A stretch of 64,000 nt of DNA from Plutella xylostella (taxonomy: Eukaryota > Arthropoda > Insecta > Lepidoptera > Plutellidae): contig NC_063992.1 of the NCBI RefSeq assembly GCF_932276165.1, forward strand, positions 4,350,001-4,414,000, read 5' to 3'. Below the pieces are notes generated by a model. The model was given only the letters and a program-made list of their open reading frames with translations, did not search any database and had not been told where the DNA came from. Both the position numbers and the translations under genes were made by a program. Position 1 is the stretch's first letter; the number at the start of each line of letters is the position of its first letter. Shown here piece after piece: positions 49,749 to 58,362 of this stretch.

Positions 49749-50036
49749 AAATTAAAAAACTGACTTCAAAAACCACTAAAATGTAAGAAATAATTTAAGG
49801 TTTACACAAATTCTACTCGTATGTGACAGTACAAATATACCTAAGCAGGAACTGTTCTTTTTTTATGTTGGTGCGGTGATAAAGTAATCTAAAGAAATAT
49901 GGCACCAACTTCAAAAAAGAACAGTTCCTGCTTAGGTACTCGTATATTTGTACTGTCACATACGAGTAGAATTTGTGTAAACCTTAAATTATTTCTTACA
50001 TTTTAGTGGTTTTTTGAAGTCGGTTTTTTATTTTTT
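49749..50036. mobile_element. Fold-back MITE with ~115-bp near-perfect arms
   Basis: GACTTCAAAAACCACTAAAA continues through CTAAGCAGGAACTGTTCTTT. The right half mirrors it, starting AAGAACAGTTCCTGCTTAGG and ending TTTTTTGAAGTCGGTTTTTT. An inner GTTGGTGC / GGCACCAAC pair extends the stem. The GAAGTCGGTT end motif is shared with 50870-51117. Confidence 0.8.
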
Positions 50037-50171
50037 TTAATTATTATTTTATTTTATAGTTTTTAGTTTATTTGCAATAATTTTCAATCAAAAGTAAGGT
50101 GCAAATGATACTAAAAAGTCCTACTAATCAATACGAATCATTCAAGCCTAAACACGAAGTAGTTGCTATAT

Positions 50172-50804
50172 AGAATAGAATAGAATAGAATAGAATACTA
50201 CTTTATTGACTTAAAAATAATTTACACAAATAACAATTTACAATATAACGCAATAGGCGGCCTTATCGCTAAAAGCGATCTCTTCCAGGCAACCTTTGGG
50301 TGGAGGAGAGACTTAAAGAATAAATGAGGAAGGTGTACAAAGTGTAGTAAACATTCATGTTTAATAATAAATACTTAAATACATACATACATAATGTAAT
50401 CAAAGTTATATAGATTTATATAATATAGGTAGGTACTATTGCAAGATGGAGGAAAGATAATGTTCTTTTACCTGTTTTTTGAAACCTATAGCTGTCTTCG
50501 CAAAACGGATATTTACAGGTAATGCATTCCACAGTCTTATAGCTGTCACAGTAAATGAGTTACTGTAAAACTCAGTAGTATGCGATGGGAAATCTAATAA
50601 ACGCATTTGTGAGGATCTCATTGGTCTGTTGTCGGGATGGTTTTTAAAAATGAAACGCTCTTTGAGGTACCTTGGAGTTGAGGGATTGAACAGCACAGAG
50701 TAGAGTAAAGAGAGAATATGAACATTCCGGCGAAGGCGAATTGGGAGCCACTTGAGTTTATTGCGATACCGTTGAGGAGTTCCCCTGACTGCCTTCCGTT
50801 TCCA
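50172..50804 (-). pseudogene. 3' remnant of a Jockey/CR1-like LINE
   Basis: Minus-strand translation from 50804 to the stop at 50436 gives 122 aa: KRKAVRGTPQRYRNKLKWLP at the start, PSTPRYLKERFIF in the middle, and near the end FYSNSFTVTAIRLWNALP. This is the characteristic C-terminal tail of Jockey/CR1-type ORF2 proteins. Upstream the frame is closed, so the element is 5'-truncated. The 3' UTR contains GGCAACCTTTGGGTGGAGG (as seen on the complement) and ends in a TATTC microsatellite tail at about 50172-50196. No RT domain remains. Confidence 0.85.
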
Positions 50805-50869
50805 TCATCAGATCAGCTCAAGGTCACCATCATATTTTTTTGTTATAAGAACTATATTTACGTTCTTAA

Positions 50870-51117
50870 TTTCATTAGAATCGGTTAATATGTGCCCAAA
50901 ATGGAAATTCATACCCTGTTTTTACCCCTTTACCCACACTTGGGGGTGAGATAAAATTTTGAAAAAAAAATGGGACCACCTGGGAGCTCAACCCAATACA
51001 ACAAAAAAATTATTTTCAAAATCGGTTCATAAACGGCGGAGTAATCGGTGAACATACATAAAAAAAAGATCCCGACGAATTGAGAACTTCCTCCTTTTTT
51101 GAAGTCGGTTAAAAATG
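50870..51117 (+). repeat. Repeat ending in GAAGTCGGTTAAAA
   Basis: Non-coding repeat with TACCCACACTTGGGGGTGAG, ATCGGTTCATAAACGGCGGA and a T-rich TTTTTTGAAGTCGGTTAAAA end. The end motif is shared with the MITE at 49749-50036. Family not named. Confidence 0.5.
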
Positions 51118-51259
51118 GATTTAATGTTGAAAAACTTAACCTACAAAAAACAACAGCTTTATATTGATATGCATATTGATATGTATACTCTGAAAACATA
51201 AAATAGCTATGTTTACCATTCGCAAACTTAAATTAATTATTACAACGAATCTTTATTAT

Positions 51260-51498
51260 TACACTCACGGGCAATGTAAAAGTTCCATTGAGAAAATCAC
51301 TAAATTACTTCAAAACGGAAAAAGCTAACTTAATGACGCCTTCTCCAATGTTTAACAACATTTTACGGCGCATCAAAATATTACCAACTAATAAAGTAAA
51401 TTATATTTTGTAAAAATATCCATTTCTATGTTTGAAAAAATGGGGCCATTTGGTGTCTGCATTTTGAAAGTGGAACTGTTTCTATGCACGTGACTGTA
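51260..51498 (+). mobile_element. Tc1/mariner-type MITE, copy 3
   Basis: Starts CACTCACGGGCAATGTAAAA after TA and ends ATGCACGTGACTG before TA. It is collinear along its whole length with the copies at 38755 and 43970, all in the same orientation. Confidence 0.75.
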
Positions 51499-53360
51499 TT
51501 TGAGGATAAATTTCTGCCCTATATGTTAAGGTCCTTTCTTGTCACTATTCCTACTAACCTTAATTTGAATTCCTCATCACATCTCATCATCAGCCTATAG
51601 CAGTCCACTGCTGGACGTAGGCTTCTACCAAAACACGCCACTGAATGCGATCTACATCATCACTTTCATCACATATAAAAATATTTTACTAAGGAACAAT
51701 CGGCGAAGTCCAACCGGCCTCACCTTGCTGCAGAGCTACCATCTTGTACCTCCTAAGTACCTACCTATGTCTGCACTCCGGATCCACACATTCGATGTTT
51801 TTGAGAAAAATCACAAGCTGCATCACATTACATTAGATATGAGCTCGCGAGTTTGCAAGAGAAGTTTCGTACGCAAATATTGACGCTCGACTCAGCCTCA
51901 GAAATCCAGGCTTACTGTAAGAGAAATTGTAAATACTTTCTTCAAAATTCATTTTTGAAATGAACAGGTATGTAGCTTAGTTAAAGAAAGAATATTCTGT
52001 ACACAGGTGTATACTGAACTTGGATATTAAATCCTAAGAATTGCTCTCTTGAGATTACAGGTTGGAGATTTAATTCGCTTTTAGTAAAGTATCTAGGTAT
52101 TTATTATTTAGGTACTCGAGACATAATTGAAGACATTTATTTCACTAACTACCTTGGCTCAACTGGTAACTCAATAGCATGGATAATAATAACGAGCTAC
52201 TATAATTTCAAATGAATTTGATAGTAACATAAATCCACGAAAATCTCAATATTAAAGTTGTTCAAATCTACAAACTAGAGGGTCCACTCGGGGGAAAGTT
52301 TTCAAGTTAAAGATGTGTTGTTCAGGTGACAAAGGGCCATGAGACGTAACACAAGTTGTTAGGAAACTTAAAAGAACTCTTCGAGAGGTCTGCGAGCCGT
52401 GTACCGACGCAGACTAGGCACTCGGCTTCGGGTCCTATTTGCAACACCATTCGACACTGACATTGCCTGAGAGATTCACATTTATTACACTCTGTGAATT
52501 CATAGTTAGTATGTTTACCTAGACCATGTTTTTATTATATTTACGTACACGTACAACCTTTTCTCTAGCATGTAACTGTAATTTTCATTATACGCTGTAA
52601 TTTTAACGTGGACGTAACCAACATGTGTAACAAACTTATCGTTTATATAGCTGCCTAACATCTAACAGAGGTGTATCTTTAAAATACCTCTTTTGATGGG
52701 AAACAAGCACCTGGCAAGTAGTAGAACTAGGGCGGAAGTTACTAGTGAATACCGGATATGCGGGCATGCAGTATCATTCCTGCTGTTTCTTTGTAAATCA
52801 CCTGCTATCTTTTAAACAAGTAGGAGAATAGATTTAAATACCTACGTTTAAATGTGTGGTGCAGGTCACCCTTAGATTTATATTTGTTTATATAGACACG
52901 GGTATTTTGTGTCGAAGTTTGAAAAACAAACATTGTAACTGATACATTAGTATCACAAGGTAAGTACCAAAATAAGTGCAGACTAAAATGTCGAGTGGCT
53001 TCAGACATCGCCGCCGCACTCGATTCAATTTACATCTCTCCAATTGTTCCCAACAAGAGTTCGACGAACGTTCGCGTCTCTGATTTATTTTCCCTCAACA
53101 TCCTTTAAATGGATTTTAGTTTCTATCACGGCGGTAATTTTATTAGATCTAGCGTCAGATGAACATCTAGAATCCAGAAAGTTTGAACGGCAAAAAATTA
53201 CACGTCGGATCCAAGACTGGATATCGATTAATTGGAATCTTTGAAGTGATTTCTGAAGGAAATTGAGTGGTAATAGGTTCTTGAGCGGAGTCAAGAGACT
53301 CGAGAGATAGGGTTCTATATTTTTATACGAAGGATTTGCTGATTTGATTTAATAATTACG
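51499..53360. other. No gene; one common moth repeat motif
   Basis: Positions 51588-51655 hold CATCATCAGCCTATAGCAGT and CCACTGCTGGACGTAGGC, a widespread lepidopteran interspersed motif. The rest, including overlapping frames at 53044-53294, has no supported gene. Confidence 0.5.
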
Positions 53361-53368
53361 GTGGGCTT

Positions 53369-54294
53369 AGGGTTTCGTTCCCGTGTCTGCTAAGCTGTTT
53401 CCCGGGAATTCCCGGGAAATTTGTCCTTCCCGAAACCGGGAAAAAAATAGCATTCCCGGGAATTCCCGGGTTTGATCGAATCTATGCTATATTTTCATCT
53501 TTATTTATCTGTTTCTCCTACCTTAAACCAAAAAAATATATCGGCAGGCTTGTCGTCTACGATCAGAAACTCGGTTTTGTTGTAAATTATTGAAAAATCA
53601 TACGTGATATGGTTTTCGCGCAGCGGCATTGCAAAGATAACTGACTCATCTACATCACCTTGTTTCACCTCTTCCTGATTCAATATTTTCATCTTTATTT
53701 ATCTGTTGGTGCTACCGCCTGCCTAAAACCAAACAATTGATCAGCTTTTACATACGTGACCAAAGAGTATGTAAAAGCTAACGCTAATGTGACGCCTGTC
53801 ATATTTTTTATGGGCCCCATTTTGTGTCCGCGTTTATTTTTTATAAAATTACTAACGCATAGAAAAAACCAAAATAAGAAGTAGGTTGAGCGATAAATCG
53901 TTGAATGAATACATTTTTCTAAAACATTACCTCAAGTTTAATTAATTTTCTATTTTAATTATATGTCATAATAATATTATTTTCAAACTGTTAATTATAA
54001 TACCTTTGTTATTGTTTAATTTACAATGAAGAAAAACCAATTATTTGGCATATAAAACAAATCATTATAATTTTGATTGTTAATTTATCTGACTGTTGCT
54101 TTTTTCTACCTATACGAGTGATAAAAGTATATTTGATTTAATTGTAAGTGTTTCAAAAGACTTTTAATACTTACCCGAAAATAGCAAAACCAAGCATTAA
54201 AAATAAATTCCCGTTTCCCGGGAATTCCCGGGAAATCTTAGAAAAAATTCCCGTTTCCCGGGAACAGAAAAAAGTCGGGAAAAACGTAACCCTA
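53369..54294. mobile_element. hAT-like element with CCCGGGAATTCCCGGG repeats
   Basis: The ends AGGGTTTCGTTCCCG and CGGGAAAAACGTAACCCTA are imperfect inverted repeats. They are flanked by the 8-bp duplication GTGGGCTT at 53361-53368 and 54295-54302, as expected for hAT. Subterminally the 16-bp palindrome CCCGGGAATTCCCGGG occurs at 53401-53416, 53455-53470 and 54217-54232, with further partial copies. At the first and last site it extends to a perfect 22-bp palindrome. It has no transposase. A 25-bp direct repeat (53489-53513 and 53683-53707) brackets a small open frame. Confidence 0.8.
53501..53692 (-). CDS. Small unknown ORF inside a hAT-like element
   Basis: A 63-codon minus-strand frame. 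The part from 53674 to 53522 is a 153-nt block preceded by AATCAG and followed by GTAGGA, so it could be a phase 0-0 exon coding 51 residues. It is rich in acidic and aromatic residues (for example YDFSIIYNKTEFLIVDDKPA). I do not recognise the protein. It may be a captured host exon or a chance frame; the candidate acceptor has a poor pyrimidine tract. Confidence 0.3.
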   Translation of the reverse strand: MKILNQEEVKQGDVDESVIFAMPLRENHITYDFSIIYNKTEFLIVDDKPADIFFWFKVGETDK

Positions 54295-54302
54295 GTGGGC
54301 TT

Positions 54303-55980
54303 TTTGTACACATAATTCATAACATAGAGAAGGTTTTTCCTGCACGACCCAGATTGACAAGATAAAGTTTTGTAACGATATCTATGAAACATCTAACAAA
54401 TGGGCTATTTAAACACGTTCTAGGTAGAACTATATAAGAGGTTATTTTCAACTTGAAGGTCAAAAAATTCGCATGTTTTAGCAATGTTTGAGAACAAGGA
54501 CGTTTTTTTTGGGCAAATAAAACGAAACCAAATACTTAGTAAAGTTATTAATTTTCTGGTAACCTTATACTTGCTATTGCTAAACAAAATCGTAAACGTT
54601 GCGTACTAAACCAGATCTTAAATATTTTCTTTGTTCAGGACCACATTGAATGTTGTAATATTTTAAATTACCTTTCCATAGCAATAAATAACAGCTCACA
54701 GATGAAACAACTATAAAAATATGCCGCCACATACTCTCGTTCCCAGAAACCAATTTCCAAACATGTTATGCTAGGCATCCATAAACGCCAGTCTACTAAT
54801 TAAAGGCCCCAAAAAGCGTGTGACATCATGGAGCCGCGATTTTCGACAAGGCCCCTTTGTCTTGGACGTGACAGAAATGGTGGTAAATCTCCCTCTTGAC
54901 AAGCGTAACGTATAAATCCGAACTGAGGACATTATATTTTTGACTCCTTTGTCTGAGGCGTTGCGTCATATCCACAATATGTTGACGAGGAACTTGTATG
55001 AAACTGTTTTCGTAAGAGATTGTGAGATGGACAAATCTGTGTAACCCCGGCCCCGGTCGTAGGCCGTAGAATATGCTCCAATATAGCTTAGTAGAAAAAT
55101 ACCAACTACACAATTTTGATGAAATTCGACCACAGCTAATCTCCTATTACTGGGAAATTTTATTTTACTCCCCAGCCTTCATACTATCCTAGTACCTAAG
55201 CAGTAAGTAGTAACGTAGTCCTTTACGTGAGTGCAGAGTGATGGAACGGATCGACGGCTGCATTTATTTGTACAGACATGAAGACAAATAACCGTGGCGA
55301 GAGAACGCGGAGATCTCTCAAGAGGAATGAGTTTTACTTGTTCGTGACAGTGATATTCCGGTCGAAGAATGGTCGTCAATCAAAACCGAACAATTATACT
55401 GGAGATACTGTGGATACTTATCGATATACATTAAGAAATTATGTAGGTAGGTACCAAGTCAATTTTTTATCACATCAGTTGCTACAGAGATATCGAAAAG
55501 CGAATAAAAATTTGGTAACCTCTACGATGTCACGAGGAATTCTCAAAATGTTTGTCCCATGTAAAAACGGTCAAGACAAAATCTACACTATAAAGAGGAG
55601 AAACGGCATTTGGGTACATATAGGTAGGTACATTCTTATAATAATTAATTTCATTCTAAATTTCATTTCATCATGATGATGATGATGACTCTGAATTACA
55701 ATTAAAATGGTTTCTTGCAAAAGTATTGTGTTATATGTATTTGTATTAGATAAAACAGCTTCTTTGTTCATTTATTTATTTTAAAAAAACACTTTCAGTT
55801 CGAGTCGTTCGTTAGGTAGGTATCTCAAGCTTCTCCAAACATTTCGAAACCGACAGCTGTAACTAAAAATAAACAAACCGAAGGAGCAATATGGCGGGAC
55901 GGGCGTTAAAATATTAATGGAAATAATTACAGCAATCAGCAATATGTCTGAAACAAAGACGCGTTTTTGTCCTCCCGTTT
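54303..55980. other. No supported gene
   Basis: A 132-codon plus-strand frame (55278-55676) and a 95-codon minus-strand frame (54826-55113) are open but have no recognisable domain, signal peptide or splice context. Confidence 0.4.
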
Positions 55981-56176
55981 AGGCTGTTTTTAATATCGTG
56001 CGCACGCTCTCTTTAATATCACGCATGCGGGATTTCCCCACACGCGTAACACCCGCAAGTTTTATTTTCAAACCACTATTTAATTTTATTGTAATTCGTG
56101 GAATACGCACGCGGGACGCGGGAAAATGGCGTGCGATACCGCATGTTTGATGAAATCCGCACCATATTAAAACACC
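55981..56176. mobile_element. MITE, GGCTGTTTT family, diverged copy
   Basis: AGGCTGTTTTTAATATCGTG and CGCATGCGGGATTTCCC at the left and GGCGTGCGATACCGCATG at the right correspond to the MITE nested at 14475-14635. It contains an internal short duplication of TTTAATATC. Confidence 0.6.
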
Positions 56177-56188
56177 CTTACATCGCTA

Positions 56189-56821
56189 ATGTCGCCTCTA
56201 CACATAGGCCAACGCGTTGGCAAGCGGACTGGCCCAGCCACTGGCACAATGTGAAGAACGCGCGTTGACGTTGACAAGCGTACAGTTTGGTTCAAATAAG
56301 TGATTAGAGTCGCGAGCACAAGTTTCGTCCCTCCGTTAACGTTGCGTATCGTCAACTGTCACTGTCAAAATTTAAGGCAAAGTTAGTTCCAAAAGTGACA
56401 TTTGATTTTTCCATATGTTAGGTGGAATTTCACCAAACGCTAAACGTATTTAGTAGCCTGTCATACTTACGTCTGTCAGTTAGTACAAAATGTATTTAAA
56501 ATTTGATTTACTGCACAGTGCAGCGGATTCGATACTATTTTCGGAACTTACTTTGTCTTACATGTTGACAGTGACAGTTGACGATACGCAACGTAAACGG
56601 AGGTTTCGAATCCTGTGCTCGCGGCTCAGATAGTCGTAAAGTTTGCAGTGATTATACTTTTGTGCCTTGTCAAACTAAACAATCAATAGTCAATCTTTGA
56701 AGTAATGAATAACTGGTTTGTTAGTTTGACAGGGTACAAAAGTAGTAAGACTACTTGTTTGGACCGACCAGTGCCATCAGCGCGTTGGTGAATGTGCTGA
56801 GCTATGTGTAGAGGCGGCATA
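56189..56821. mobile_element. Long imperfect fold-back element
   Basis: The outer ends ATGTCGCCTCTACACATAG and CTATGTGTAGAGGCGGCAT are inverted. An inner pair (GTTGCGTATCGTCAACTGTC near 56341 and GACAGTTGACGATACGCAAC near 56574) continues the symmetry. The centre contains unrelated inserted sequence. Non-coding. Confidence 0.7.
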
Positions 56822-57094
56822 ACAGGAATACATTTTACCCGGTTGTAACTCCTCTCGATCTTCATTTGTTATCCCTTTCACGCCTCTGGTATTGGACAAG
56901 GATGGATGGGGAGTTGCACTTACATTTTGGTTTGAATACCGCATTCGGGAATAGGAACTTACGGTCGACGACGAACAGTGAAGTTGAGGTGTTTTCAATT
57001 TACGGAGTATTTGCAATTCATCTATCTATAACTAAATATTATGTATTTATGTTCTATAGGTATTTTTAAGATTGAGCAACAAGAATTGTAGGCT
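56822..57094. other. No gene seen
   Basis: Short intergenic spacer; frames at 56777-57069 overlap on opposite strands and appear spurious. Confidence 0.4.
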
Positions 57095-57290
57095 GAACTT
57101 ATTAAATTAGTGCTGTTGTTGTACCTGTAACTTAATAGCTCGTAAGTAACTCTTTTTTCCACCAACAAAGGTTGGCTGGAAGAAATTGCTTTTTGGAAAT
57201 AAGCCCGTCATTGTATGCTTTAACTATCTTTATCAATTGTTATGTATGTTATGTTTTTATGTACAATAAAGTGTTAAAATAAATAAGACA
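57095..57290 (+). repeat. LINE 3' UTR remnant
   Basis: GGTTGGCTGGAAGAAATTGC, AAGCCCGTCATTGTATGC and a terminal GTACAATAAAGTG followed by AAATAAATAA are typical of a moth LINE 3' UTR with polyadenylation signal and AATAA tail. No coding part remains. Confidence 0.55.
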
Positions 57291-57713
57291 TGACGCATGG
57301 TGCAAAACTGTTGCGTATATAAATTGGATGTACTTATAGGCGTGTGTAGGTATTACACGTACCCTAAGAAAATTAAGCATTTTGATTTTTTAGGGCACAT
57401 GCCGCACAAGCAAGTCTTTCTTTACAGATATATTTATTGACAAGGGTCACAAGCGTTGCAGCAACCTACGTACAATGCAATAAGTACATATATGCATGAG
57501 TGTTAATCAATCACGAGGTCATACAGCGATGTTCTTTCTACCCACTCCAAGTTTTGTATGTAAACCTAAAATACTTAATAATAAATTCAATTAACAAAAC
57601 ACGAAATCCCAAAATCCTGTAGCTACTTACAAAAAGAAGCCGCAATTATTGATGGTCAATCAATTGATGGTATTTGATAGTAGCAGCTATAAAAATACCG
57701 TAAAATATGGATG
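57291..57713. other. No gene seen
   Basis: AT-rich intergenic spacer with no recognised element end or exon. Confidence 0.45.
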
Positions 57714-57976
57714 TACAGGGTGTTGCAAAAAAGGTATAGTAAGCCGAAACCTACATATGCAGCATGATAGGTATATCTAAGCCCGAAAACGAAATCAAAA
57801 TTTCAAAATTCGCGAAAAAAAATATTACTTTTCCATAGAAACTATCTTGGTCTTTTTACTATGGAGAATGTTTTTTTTTCGCGAATTTTGAAATTCTGAT
57901 TTCATTTTCGGGCTTAGATATACCATGCTGCACATGTAGCTTTCGGCTTAGTATACCCTTTTTGCAACACCCTGTA
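57714..57976. mobile_element. Palindromic MITE, TACAGGGTGTTGC ends
   Basis: The left arm TACAGGGTGTTGCAAAAAAG continues through ATCTAAGCCCGAAAACGAAA and CGCGAAAAAAAATATT and is mirrored across a short centre by the right arm, which ends TTTTTGCAACACCCTGTA. Related sequences are at 18689-19200 and 49395-49498. Confidence 0.8.
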
Positions 57977-58362
57977 TAATGGCAAGGTGAAGGAAGATAT
58001 AACTCCCGATGGCTGAACAAAAGTTATTGAGTGTAGAAGAGGTCAAGTACGAAGCTTGTTCAACATTACTGAGAAAGAAACATAAATATTTACTGTCGAG
58101 TCCAAAAACTACTGAAATGAAAAATAAATAAATTTGAATTGTTATGTTTGTTTAACAATCGCCAGTAAGTGATCTTTGTAATAGTAAAAATACGAGTAAA
58201 ATTAACAAGCTGTCTGTGACCTTAATTAATTTTATGGGTTCAGTCAGTATATACCTAAGTCGCTTTCTTCCGCATTTTAAGTAACAATATTTTTAGTAGT
58301 GATAGTGACGCAGTAAATTGATATTATTTCTGGAAATATAATTTGGTACATATACAGGATGA

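Noticed and set aside
54826..55113. 95-codon minus-strand frame
   Set aside because: No recognisable motif; a stop-free stretch in ordinary sequence.
55278..55676. 132-codon plus-strand frame
   Set aside because: The protein is basic, with a hydrophobic end reading through AT-rich DNA (IIINFILNFI); no homology recognised and no splice or promoter context.
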